Notes under the pieces: model-generated | The model's input: only the letters and a program-made list of their open reading frames with translations | Told to the model about the DNA's origin: nothing | Database searches by the model: none | Source: Ooceraea biroi | Lineage: Eukaryota; Arthropoda; Insecta; Hymenoptera; Formicidae | Assembly (NCBI RefSeq): GCF_003672135.1 | Contig: NC_039506.1 | Coordinates: 17,236,001-17,300,000 of the forward strand | Reading direction: 5' to 3' | DNA: 64,000 nt | Part shown: piece by piece, positions 1 to 11,779 of the stretch | Numbering within the stretch: position 1 is the first letter of the stretch | How the letters are laid out: every line of letters starts with the position of its first letter | Translations under genes and position numbers: made by a program

Positions 1-3000
1 TTGAAATATCTGCAGACATTTTTGGAGGAGCATCGTAGTGAGCTTAACAGTATGATATTAAGCGAAACCGACGTCCATCCACTAATTGTTGAAGTATGTA
101 TATAGTATTATTACACCAACCTCATGTGTGTGTAGTGTGTACTACATTTATATGGATATTAATTTAATTAATTTAATAAAAATGTTTTAAAGTTGCTAGA
201 TATTTTGTTGATTGGATGTCAAGATAAAGATGAATCTATCCGTTTACGTTATGGGGAATGTCTGGGAGAATTGGGAGCGATCGAGCCGAGTCTTCTTCCA
301 CGAAGAATCATTTCTAGAGGTTTAATTATATATTTTTATAAATGAATAAGAGATATCAATTTTGTCAATTTTATAAATTTTCCAGATTTAAAAAAAATAT
401 CTTTATGTGTTACAGAGGATAGCAACTTTATATCAGACATGAATGAGGAATTCGCGTGTGCACTACTTGTCGAACATGTACGGGCTTTCCAAATGCAAAA
501 GAACAGCCAAAGTATGGATTGTTTTTCTCTCGCAATACAGGTATATAACTTTATTTACACACTTGATGAATATGCGAAAAATTGTCATTTGTATTCAATA
601 ATTGACTTTTTGTAACACTAGGAGATATTGAGAGCCTACGACATTTCTCCGCAAGGTCGAAACAGTGAATTGTGGAATAATTTGCCATCTACAATGCAAC
701 AGATTATTATTCCCTTTTTAACGTCCCACTATAAAATAGTGACTGTTAGTGACGACAATGAATTTCCACATCCTATTTATGGGTACGTCTGTTTTGAACG
801 AAGAGATGAGCACAAATTTAATTGTTCCGAATTTTTCATGCTAGTATCGCCGTTCATCTTATGCCTTTACAGCTCTGAAGCGGGTTCTTCAGTCGAAAAC
901 TGGGCTTACAACTGGCTTTGCAGTATGTCCAGCGCTGTGCGAGATACAACGCTCAATAATGTATTACAGGCGTGCAAATTGGCATTCAAGCGAGATATAA
1001 AAACGTTGATCTTTTGTCTGCCGTATATCGTGTGTAAGTTCGAGTTCTGTATTTCAATGATACATGTAAAGAATCTATTTTGTACGCGTTTATATGTCAT
1101 TTATCTTAGCGTACATAATTGCGAACGACCAAGAAGAGGATTACGTTAAACTCAGAGAAGAAATGCTGGCTGTGATTAACGTTCGAGACAAGCCCGTGTT
1201 GGATCCTGTACTTTTGCGTCATCAACCACTTCGGTATGGACAGAGCGTAAAGGCCGATAACAATAGAATCTCCGAGGAAACCAAGCGCACACGCTGCTCG
1301 CGAGTGAGTATAAGATTGTCAACAATTTTTATGTGCCGATTTTACATTACTTTTAAACGTTCTTCTTTTCGGCGATCGAAACAGGTGGTCTTTTGCATAT
1401 TGGATCATTTGCAAAGGTGGCTCAGGGAACAAAGATTAATTCAGGATAGCAGATATGAAGCAATAAAAAGTGTGTATCAGGAAATGAATATTCTTTCAAC
1501 GTAGTAATATCGTAATCTAATTAATTTGATATTTTTTAGAATTTTGTAGCAGTTTAGACAGCCTGGTAGTGGCGGAAGGTTGCTACCAGTCGCGGGAGTA
1601 TCATCGGGCATTGATGTACCTGGAACAACATATGGCGTTCAGTAACAAAGGTTTATCAGAATCGATAGAAGGCGGTTTACTCGCTGTACGTAATATTTCA
1701 TATTTTTCCTATGCAGTAACGTATGCGACGTATTTTAGTAAGACGTATTTTATTATAGAAAATTTATGCGCAACTCGATGAACCCGATGGAGTCTCTGGT
1801 ATCCTGGTGACCCAAGATCAGTCGCCTACCTTGCAGCAGCTAGTTCTAGCCCACGAAGTTAATGGACAGCTACAAGTATGTTCTACAAAAAAGTTTTATG
1901 TAATTGTACTATGAAGCTACTTTTGTTCGATTGAAACAATCCTGAATATTAATTTACAGGATGCAGCTACATGTTACGAAAGATTGGCACAGAAGAAGGA
2001 CTTGAAACATACGTATCTGCAAGGTATGATCCAGTGTTACGTCGATCTGGATCAACCGTTCACTGCCAAGCACATCACCGAGGGCTTGTTAAGCAATAGG
2101 TAATCATATGTACTAAGAATATTTATTATATTGATTAAAAATATATCTGCACAGTTATTTATGAATCTGAACTTCTTTTTGATAGACCAGAACTGGAGCC
2201 TCTCATCACCGAACACGAGCTCTTCTGGAGACTCGCTCATTTCTCCCGATTCGAAGAATCTTCGCAAAAGAACATAAAACATGTATTACTAGATGATCTC
2301 GTGAAAGGAATCAAGCCAGACTTGCTGTCGCTAAAGAAGAATCTGGTATCACTATTAGAAGATACCTCTCGACCAGGAGCTTATCAACAGAGTTACTCGT
2401 ATATCATGAAGTGAGAGTTTTGATGATTTATTGCGCTCCCAGAATTATAAGCTTTCAAACTGTATTCGTTGTAAACATGTAATTTTTAGGCTACATATAT
2501 TGAACGAATTTGACAAGGCAACGTCGATGATGCTGAATAACGCGGAGGACCTTCCAGCGATGCTGGAAGAATGGGAGAACCGTGGTCAGCTGTTGAGGGC
2601 GTCTCGTGGCGTAGAGTTTGTCCTGAGTATGCGTAGGGCGATCTTGGATTTAGCTGTACAGTTACAAGGAAAGACTCGCAATACGGAAAACTCCATGCTG
2701 AAACAAGAAATTGGTAAAATATGGTTGAAAAGTGCCAAAATTGCTCGAAAGTATGTGTGATTTGATATCTTTTAATATCTTTCTTTCTTGACGTGCTGCA
2801 ATTTAAATTGGATTTTAAATCGTTTTATTAGAGCCGGCTTGTATCAACGGGCGTATATGCACATCCTGTCGGCTAGCGATTCATGTCCGCCGCAACCATT
2901 GTACATAGAACAAGCCCAGTTATACTGGCAGAAAGGTTGCCAGGAAGACGCTTTCACCACTTTAAAGCGTTCCTTTTCGAATTGTTTCCAACCAGTCCAG

Positions 3001-5968
3001 TATTACAAGCAATTACCCTCCGAACAATGCAACGAAGAAAGGAAGCAGTGCGCAAAGGTCGGTAATGCTAAGAGAATCAAACTATTGACTGCAAATTTTC
3101 ATTTAAACTTTTACAATTACTTTATATTTGATTCTTTCAGGCAAAACTTCTTTTTGCAAAATATAACGACGAGACTCTCAACATCGATACAGATGGTTGT
3201 ATTCTCAATTACAAAGAAGCGATAGAAGTTTGGAGAGGATGGGAAAAGAGTTGGCTGTCGTGCGCTCAATATTACGAGAACATCATCGAGAGAATGACCG
3301 AGGATGACAAGGATAGAAACAGACGGTACGTTTGCTCCGACGAAGGAATCAATCTGTTTGCGATTGATACTAATCGCTAGAAATCATATATATATGTATC
3401 ATTTCTAACAAAAAAGTTAATAATAATAATCTTCATTAAAGAGATCTACAAGTGCACATGATGAACTTTTACGGCAAGTCGCTTCAGTACGGTTGTAAGT
3501 ACATCCACCACTCGATGCCCAAGATGTTGACTACTTGGCTGGACTTGGCCTCCCGCGCTATGGGTACCTCCGATCTAGATCCGGAAATCAGTAGACTCCG
3601 TCAGGATCGCGTATCGAAGATGACTCAGATCATGGGTACGTGTATGTGTTGCCTGAATAAAATAGAAGAGATTAATTCGAGCGACTAATCAAGTTTCATG
3701 TTCTTGCAGAGGTCTATCATCACAGATTACCGACATTTATGTGGCTGACTGCGTTCAGCCAGCTTGTATCCAGGATCTGTCATCCGTCTCCGCAAGTACA
3801 GAACACACTTTGCACGATCCTGGTGAAATTGATCTCGGCGTATCCTCAGCATTGCTTGTGGATGATGGCATCAGTGTTTAACGTATTTATTAATACATTT
3901 TTGTTTATATTTTATTTGATTGATCAAGACATGACGTTCCCATCTATTTTGCAGTCCTCGTACCCCACGCGACAGAAACGATGCCAGGAGATCCTAAATA
4001 ATGCGCAACTGAAAACACCGGAGATGTCCAAGCTTATTAGAGATTTCCACAGACTTTGGGAAAGACTAATTGAATTATCCAACAAAACGATACCAGATGT
4101 AAGTCGCACGTTACTCAATCATCATCATCATTTTGTATCTTTAATGTGCACATAAAGATAAAAAATGCCAAAGATTGAAGAATAATGATATGCTGTACTA
4201 ACAGGGCATGTTGAACACCACGATGAATCATCTGTCAAGAAATTTGCCCAGATTACTCGTGAGTAAAGATTTCAGTCCGATCATGATACCAACGACAAAA
4301 TTCAGACAGCTACACCTTCCCTCGAAGAATGGTTCAATCGAAGATCACAATCCTTTCTTATTGTGCGTATCGTAATTATTTCGTTCATAATTCCTTTTTC
4401 GTAGTAGCAAGCAATATATTTTCTGTCACATTTTAACGTGCAGGAGATGGGTGCACATAGCAAAGATAGAAGAAAACGTGGTAATAATGCCGTCGCTTCA
4501 ACGACCGCGACGGATCACGTTGAGAGGATCGGACGGGAAACGATATCTCTTTATGTGCAAGCCGAAAGACGACTTGCGTAAAGATTTCAGATTGATGGAA
4601 TTCAACGACATTGTGAACAAGTATCTTCAAAATGATCCAGAATCGCGACAAAGGAGACTCTATATACGAACATACGTAAGACTCGTCAGTGATATTATTC
4701 GAGTTAGAGATCTCTTGATGGAGTATCAATTGTCCTTAATTTGCAGAGCGTTGTGCCATTAAATGAAGAATGTGGTTTAATAGAGTGGGTACCAAATCTC
4801 GTGGGTCTTCGACCTACTCTTAATAATCTATACAGGGAAAAAGGCATTGCAGTTCCGCACAAGGAATTTAAAACGATGCTATGTGAGATGGACTGTACAT
4901 ATGGCTATACATTTTATATGTGATCACATGTGATTATAATACGATTATCTTGAAAATTTCGTTTCGGTTTTAGCGTTAAAAGAACATCCGTTAGAAAAGA
5001 AGAGGCAAATGTATCTGGAGAAACTATTACCGCGGCATCCGCCCATATTTGGAGACTGGTTTCGCATTATGTTCCCTGATCCATACGGATGGTAAATATG
5101 CCAATGAAATATATTATATGCATTTATATTTATATTTCCTTTGTAATTTTCTGTGATTTACCAATTATTTAACAAGGTACGAAGCTCGTACGGCATACAT
5201 TAGAACCACTGCCGTCATGTCCATGGTGGGATACATACTTGGGCTTGGAGATCGTCACGGGGAGAACATACTGTTCGATTCCAAGTGCGGAGATTGCGTA
5301 CACGTTGATTTTAACTGCTTGTTCAACAGAGTAAGTAGATCCCACATATATTAGAAATTCGAAAAGTTAATATATTTGTTTTAAAATCATAAATTTTCCA
5401 TATTTTTTTTATTGGCACACATGTGTTAAAAAATTGTGACGATTCTGATCAAGTATTGTGCGCTGTAATTTTTAGGGTGAACTTTTCGATTGGCCCGAAC
5501 GTGTACCGTTCCGTTTGACGCACAACATGGTGGATGCCATGGGTCCGCTAAAAATTGAGGGACCATTCAGACGCGCCTGCCAAATTACTATGCGAGTACT
5601 TCGGCAGGAATCGAGCACACTATTGAGCGTCCTGACGCCCTTCGTCTACGATCCACTCGTCAGTTGGAATAAGAATCAACTCGGTGAAGCGGCTGAAAAA
5701 ACGAACGAAAAAGTACAACTAATACGTACAGAATACTGCAAAGAAAAATAAAAACGTAACCGTTATCAATTTAATTTTGTCTTAGGCTGTGGAACACATA
5801 AAGAACATCGAGCAACGGTTGAAAGGTTTGATTCGATATCCCGGAAGGAAAGCTGAAAATATCGCGTTGCATCTTAGCGTCGAGGGACAGACTAATCATT
5901 TGATTTTGGAGGCGACAAGCGTGGATAATCTGTGCCAGATGTATTGCGGCTGGGGCGCATTTTTGTAA
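1..5968 (+). CDS. ATR (mei-41): ATR serine/threonine kinase, 3' part (5' end outside window)
   Basis: Apical DNA-damage checkpoint kinase of the PI3K-related family; in the nucleus it responds to RPA-coated single-stranded DNA and phosphorylates Chk1. Exons: 1-93, 193-319, 386-540, 622-782, 873-1033, 1110-1303, 1385-1500, 1550-1685, 1759-1875, 1960-2099, 2186-2410, 2490-2750, 2832-3057, 3141-3325, 3442-3635, 3710-3882, 3955-4098, 4205-4362, 4444-4675, 4747-4882, 4974-5091, 5177-5330, 5476-5712, 5786-5968. They sum to 4026 nt, giving 1341 residues. The first two thirds are the helical FAT region (for example YAQLDEPDGVSG at 1765). The kinase domain has the catalytic loop GLGDRHGEN (exon 22) and the metal-binding segment HVDFNCLF, followed by FRLTHNMVDAMGP. 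The C-terminal FATC motif ends LCQMYCGWGAFL. The phrase VDFNCLF and the FATC end point to ATR rather than ATM or mTOR. The gene is open at the window edge, so roughly the N-terminal half is missing. The exon 7/8 junction at 1500/1550 is the least certain. Confidence 0.96.
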
Positions 5969-6061
5969 CGATGTTTTATCAGGTAAAGAGATCGGAGGAT
6001 TCCTTTCTCAGTCACACATACGATTTTATTCGACCGTGACTAAATCAGTCTTTTTTTTTTT

Positions 6062-7961
6062 TTAATCTGAATTGAAACTTCGTAGTAACATGAAGTAAGA
6101 GACCGCGGTACTCAATACCTGTAAATAAAAAAAAACAATCAGATATCTCTTTTTAGTTTGTAGGAATTCTGTGTTTTTAATAAATTTACAACACAGTGAA
6201 TCGATATTTTCTTACTGCGTTGAAATTTTCCAAATGCATCACGTAAAACTTTCCTGCGGTGATTTTACTGGACTTCTGACTGCGTAACATGAGCAAACAT
6301 ACTTCGATTTTAAATAAAACCGGTAGCTCGTACCAATCAATTGTATATAAAGTTCGACTGATTGTGGAACTCTGCGATGTGAAAAGTCGATACATAATAT
6401 ATCGATTTTTATATACTTTTCCTCTCTTATTCATTAATTTTTTGGCTTTACTACTGTCACATACCTCGTCTATTAGGGCATCACCAGGAATACAAAAGAG
6501 CAGCAATTGAAAAAGTGCCATTAATAAATATGAAAAGTATTTAATCAATTTGGAGATTGCATTTGCAGTTATATGTGCATCTGTAATTTGAAAGCCTACT
6601 AAGCAGATTATAAGACTGCTAGCTAGTGTTTGCAGAAACAGCATTGGACTGAAAATAGTCTCCATGTAATCGCAAAACCTAAATATGATAAATGCGATAT
6701 TTTTATCCCACGGTTGTACGTGCCAGAATAACGTAAATGTCGAACTGTGTAAAAAGATTATTACCAAAGAATTGTATAATGATGTTTAATGGTACTTATT
6801 ATTTGCAATTTAATTTTCCGCACAATGTTTAATTCGTTGTGTGCTTGTAGCATCTAAATAAAAAAGGAAATCTGTTACTTGACGTGATAATTGTAATAGG
6901 ACGATACGAAATAATCCGAGAAACTCGTAAAGTGAATACTAACGTGGCCAATTTCACCGTTAATATGCTCTATTTTTCCTTGAAGAACTCTAAAATGACC
7001 ACATGTGTGAAACAGTGCTGTTGCTATTAAAGTATCAGTCCCCAATATAATAAGGCCACACAAGCTCGTTGCTAGCATTTGCGAGAAATAGACAATCTAA
7101 ACTCAATTAAACAGAACATACACAAATATATACAAATACATAGAAATAATATTTTCAATAGTTTCGATAAGTCAGAAAGAAGATTTTTACCTCATACATT
7201 GGAAAATTGTAATAGGATTCAGGATACAAGGCTACAAATGGAAAATTGTTTGTACTATTATCGCTAGTACCTTTGATTGTAGTGACAACGCTTTCAAAAA
7301 TGGGTAGACTAAAGAAAAACAGTAAAGAGTTGCATATTAAAAATAAATATCCTTTAGTAAATAAGTGTCCTTTTCTCACGTATCTGCAAATGAGCATCAA
7401 ATGATGTAACGTAATTGTCAGATATTCTCAATTTAGCAAAGAGTTACTTTACATAGCATATACATTCTCATGTTTTGAGATGTGTGCCGTCATAACGTCC
7501 CAATAATCTGTAAACATGTAATCTATAAAAGAATCCATCTTCCTTCTATTGCTTATCCAAACTAGCGATTTTAAAATGGCAAGCAAGATAGTGAGCAGTA
7601 CTGAACTGAAAGAAAACGAATCGAATAAAATTTTGCGAAAAATTTCTTCCTCGGAATCAGATCGCAAAAATGTAACGTTTAAGATTCAGTTTTGCACGTC
7701 AATGACGAAAATTCGTGGTACATACCTTGTCTCCAGCACAACAGCCAAATCTCGCCAATTCTGATAAATTTGCACTGCCTGTGGTATAACGATCGTGAAC
7801 ATACACACGCAACACACGATGTATCTCGCAATATTCGTCGGATACAAACCGACGAACTTTAAAACTCTTTTATTGATAAATACATAATCATCAATATTCA
7901 TTTTATTTTCGTTAGAAGAATATGCAATTCGAAATTTTGAAGCTTTGAAGGAAGGAAGCAT
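6062..7961 (-). pseudogene. Odorant receptor (7tm_6 family), probable recent pseudogene
   Basis: Insect odorant receptor: a ligand-gated cation channel subunit that pairs with Orco in olfactory neurons. Exons, 5' to 3' on the minus strand: 7961-7726, 7605-7453, 7383-7191, 7096-6879, 6853-6819, 6678-6465, 6371-6216, 6118-6062. Family marks include a start region with VLKFVGLYP, several membrane helices, CDYMETIFSPMLFLQ, SSLIICLVGFQI, IPGDALIDE, DWYELP and a last exon reading SYFMLLRSF, the usual C-terminus. Total length is 1262 nt, two more than a multiple of three. The extra two bases are in the 35-base exon, where an AC dinucleotide repeats and shifts the frame to a stop after CYKHTTN. Without it the exon is in phase on both sides and would give about 419 residues, the normal family size. 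The same exon's donor reads GA instead of GT (6818-6817). All other exons are open. A start at the second Met (7901) is possible. Confidence 0.85.
6124..6129 (+). promoter_or_regulatory. Probable ATR polyadenylation signal
   Basis: AATAAA lies 156 bases after the ATR stop codon and is the first such hexamer downstream. If it is used, the ATR 3' UTR runs antisense across the last coding exon of the odorant receptor (6062-6118). A second candidate AATAAA is at about 6178. Confidence 0.45.
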
Positions 7962-9181
7962 TTGCGAGCTCTTTATATCTATCTACGTTAATTAATATTG
8001 ACAGGAACACTAACTAGAGGGTTCGACAAACAAATATTATAAATATTTCGTTATTTGAAAACGCATTATCGGTTTTCAGCAGTTTGCTATTTTTTCAACC
8101 CAGTTCTCTTAATTGATTTATCCTACGGTAATTAGCAGACATTTACTGATTAGCATCGAGTCGGTTAATAGACTTACAGACTTAAAGTATTTGTATTAAA
8201 GAGCCTTCCAGAGGCGCAAAACACGAAAGATAGATGTTATAAATACTTTGCCTCTGTTAATTAATATTTAAGACTGTAATGACAGTCAATTTCCTAGATC
8301 AATGTCTTTCATTATGAAGGCACAAAGACAAACTGCGTTTTATGATCTTCCCCTTAGCATACCTTTTTATTTATGCAGTTCGACATCACCTGCTTCTTGA
8401 AGTCAACTACTAATTAAGATATTTTAGGGGACAAATGGTTTCCTTTGTATTTTTCTTATACCTTTTTATTATTTCAATGCAAAATGCATGTACGTGTCAT
8501 AGAAGAAAAATTGCATTTCCTAGCTGAATGTATACTTTATCTCGCTACTGTGCGACACTTGCCATAGTGTTATTGGACAGTAATGTTCATGAGTGCGATG
8601 AATGCGATAAATGTATTGACAGTGAAACTAAAAGCACACAGTGCAGAGAAATGAACGAGATCAAAGGAACAGACAAGAGAAAGAATTAAAGGAATTTCAA
8701 AGACAGAGTTTCAAAGATACAGCCTGTCACGGTAAGTTTTTATATCTTTATAAAAAATCTTATTACAATTTACAAAAATTTCGTCATGCACGGAGAACAT
8801 TGATAGTAAAGATGAAATTCTTTCGTTTAGTAGTTGCACTATTTATAATATTTTGAACAATACGTAATATGTCATATTTGTTTGGATAAAATATATTTAT
8901 TCAAATATATATGTATATATCGAATGTGAGCAGCTGTGATTCCCCATTACCATTACAAGTGTTCATCATCATCATGGCATAATATTATCAAAATCGTTTT
9001 ATTAAAAAGAAGTCTGGTTCTATATTCTTATAGTATCAAGCAGTGCACGACGTCATCGATTCTTTTATTCGCAAAATTGTACTCGTTCCTTGCGTTTGTA
9101 CAGACGTTTGTACAGACACTGACACCAACGTGACTCGACGGAAAAATGGAGGAAAGGGACACACAACGAACTATTAACGAT
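7962..9181. other. Spacer between odorant receptor and BAP55, no gene recognised
   Basis: AT-rich DNA that holds the odorant receptor upstream region and the BAP55 3' UTR. A short plus-strand open stretch (8632-8733, rich in Glu, Arg and Gln) ends at a donor-like CACG|GTAAGT but has no recognisable homologue or partner exon. An AATAAA on the minus strand at 9064-9069, 113 bases past the BAP55 stop, is its likely polyadenylation signal. Confidence 0.5.
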
Positions 9182-10863
9182 TTAAGGACATTTCCTTTCT
9201 ACTTGACTTTTCCCGCTTTCTTCGTATTCCTGGCTGGAGATCCACATCTGTTGGAAAGTGCCGATCGATGCCAATATCGAGCCGCCTATCCAAGCGCCAA
9301 ATCTCCTCTCCGCACAACCGTTCGCGCTGATCAATTTGAGACGCATACTGGATGGTATTCTCATGGATAAATCTCTATTCAAACGTTCCGGGAATCCCTG
9401 CAAGCATGATTCGTTAGTACATACGAAAACGATTGCTCGATTAAACGCGATGATGGGAGCCATCGTACTTGGATGAATGAGTTGCCGCCAGTTACAACGA
9501 CGCTGCCATAAAGCGCCGGTCGCACATCCACGTCGCACATGCCAACACTAGTTGTGACAATGTGGCCCACGCCCAACATAGTATTTCCGACCATTCCTCC
9601 CCGCATTTGCACCATACTAGGATCGAACAACGCTTCCGGCATTCGAAATCTCTCGCTTCCAAACTCCTTAAAACGTGTTCCTCGATTATGCTAGATTCAA
9701 GTTTGAGGATTACGTAACGTTGCTTGAAATCTGTACATACCTGATGATATCCAGTGGGAAATTCATACTGAACCGCAGGTATCGTCGAAACAATCTTCTC
9801 GTCATATGGCGTTTCGGACACCTGAAGAATCGTGGCTTGGAAATCTTGAATTATCTTCTTTACCATGTAATTGTGCCAAGATTTGGTGACTTCTGGTAGC
9901 CCTTTCTTCTTGATCCATCGTGGTTTGTCGTGATCTTTGACTACCTCTTTGCTGCCCACCATGTAAGGAGGCGATAAATCGATATCATTATCCTGCAATT
10001 ATTCAAGTAGATAACGAGAGAACATATAGGAATTATATATAGACAAGCTACAGATTTGGACAATTTGATGGCTCTACACATTCTCTGCGTACCTGTAAGA
10101 ACTGTCTACATTGCATGCTTATGTAATCTCCGCCAAGAGGAGATTTGACAATGGCCTGTGTTAATACGAATCCATCCTGCACTGGCACCGCGGATGTATG
10201 CGTCGCTCCACTGTCCACTACAATGCCAGTCGCTCTGCCATTCGCAAATGCAGCCAAGACTGCATTTTTCACGAGGAAGTAAGCTGGCACGTTGTACTTC
10301 TCGAACATCAGCTCGGTCAACTTTTCTCTCTTACTGCGTATGTTCCATGGTGATTCGGAGAATAACACAGGATGGTATTCGGCATCGGATTGAATTATCT
10401 TTGAGTAAGTGTAATCTAGAACCTAACGGACACACATATAGACAATTATTAACATAAAAACCTTGATAATATATTCATCACATCTAAAATTCACATTGTA
10501 CAATTTGTTGATAATGTTATTCAACTCGTACATTACCTTTTCGAAATGATCCCAGTCTTCGATCATGCCATCCTTCATGTAACTCGCAATCTCCATATTT
10601 TTACGTGGAACATGAAGAATTGTAGTATCAATGTAGTATTTGGACCCACTTTGTGTGATATTGTTATCAGGCTTTTTGTCGTCAATATCCATGTGGTCAA
10701 CTTTGGCAGCTGTGCCATTGGCATCTTCCCCTATACCAACGACGGCTGGGATCTCTGCCTTTGGCGTGTCCTCCTGGGCGTAGCCCACTCTTAGGGAATG
10801 ATGACCCAAGTCAAACACCAGTGCTCCTATCTCGTCCCCACCGTATAGCATACCTCCAGACAT
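9182..10863 (-). CDS. Bap55: BAP55 / actin-like protein 6, chromatin-remodelling subunit
   Basis: Nuclear actin-related protein (Arp4 class); a core subunit of the Brahma SWI/SNF complex and, in animals, of INO80 and Tip60 complexes. Exons on the minus strand: 10863-10537, 10422-10093, 9992-9741, 9666-9469, 9397-9182, totalling 1323 nt and 440 residues, against about 429 for vertebrate ACTL6A. The N-terminus GGDEIGALVFDLGHHSLRVG is the actin-fold phosphate-1 loop in its BAF53 form. Later marks are VVDSGATHTSAVPVQDG (phosphate-2 loop), FRMPEALFDPS, SVVVTGGNSFIQGFPERL and SMRLKLISANG, then WIGGSILASIGTFQQMWIS at the C-terminus. A charged insert of about 40 residues after position 35 is typical of this subfamily. 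The start is the first ATG of the open exon. The gene is head to head with CEP162, with 916 bases between the two start codons, so the promoters may share that interval. Confidence 0.96.
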
Positions 10864-11779
10864 CTTGGCAAATTGTCAATATGGGATATCTGCATAAACA
10901 GCTCTTATAAATATTGCAAGTTTACGTATTACAATATTCGCGATATTATCTTGACAATTTCTGATTAGCGGCACTGATGGTATGCCATTGCACGTCATTG
11001 CTAATGCGGTCTCTAAACTTCCGCGATCCAAGTTGTACTTTGCGCTCACTTTAATATTTCAGTAACTAATATAACGCACAACACAATCTACAGATATCGC
11101 TATATTTATATCAAGACAAATATATTTTCTGAAGCGGCACAAGAACACGAAACGCGGTATCCTATGTCAAATTTGACTTAAAACTGCAAAGGGATTAAGT
11201 ATCTCAGTATTCTCACATCCAAAAAATTCACTCGTTCACCTTATTTTTATTGAAGAAATAATTGAATGAGACGGTAAAATTTCCGTCTATTGATGACTAC
11301 ATGAAAATTTATTTTTGTAATTCTTTACGGTATATGTGCGACCATAACCTTGTCTGGCAGAACGCTTCCTATTTCCCATCGAAGAAAATTAGTTCCAAAA
11401 AATTCCGCTACGAGCTCCACTGTCTTCGCTCCAAAATTGAGGTAGTAGTACAACTCAACGATATTGCAGCCAGTTTTCAATTTCTAATTTCAACGGCGAA
11501 TTGAAGAACCTTTTTATTTGTTAATAATATTGTTCAATAGACAAGGTTTTATTCTTAGATGATATAATTTCACGGTTGATCGGAAGAAGTGTAGCACGAT
11601 AGTAAGCTAACAGGATCCTGCATTACTCTCTGTTATATATATGTATATATAACAGTGCATATAACAACTATACAGGTATATACAAACAAACAAAAGTATG
11701 GCAGGTGTCAGAAGATTCGGAGAGAATGACTGAAAACGTAGAGCGTTTTGAAATAATTTCGTTTTAGCCAGGAAATAAA
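10864..11779. promoter_or_regulatory. Divergent intergenic interval between BAP55 and CEP162
   Basis: Between two outward-facing start codons, so it must hold both promoters and 5' UTRs. I see no consensus TATA box placed to serve either gene. A perfect 11-base inverted repeat with a 2-base spacer lies at 11631-11654. An 80-codon open frame at 11262-11504 has no recognisable similarity and is probably noise. Confidence 0.5.

Noticed and set aside
8632..8733. Glu/Arg/Gln-rich open frame ending at a GTAAGT donor, a possible exon
   Set aside because: No preceding ATG in frame, a stop directly upstream at 8629, no partner exon and no similarity I can name.
11438..11448. An 11-base match to the 5' end of let-7 (TGAGGTAGTAG)
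   Set aside because: The next bases differ from mature let-7, and no hairpin with a matching arm is visible on either side.
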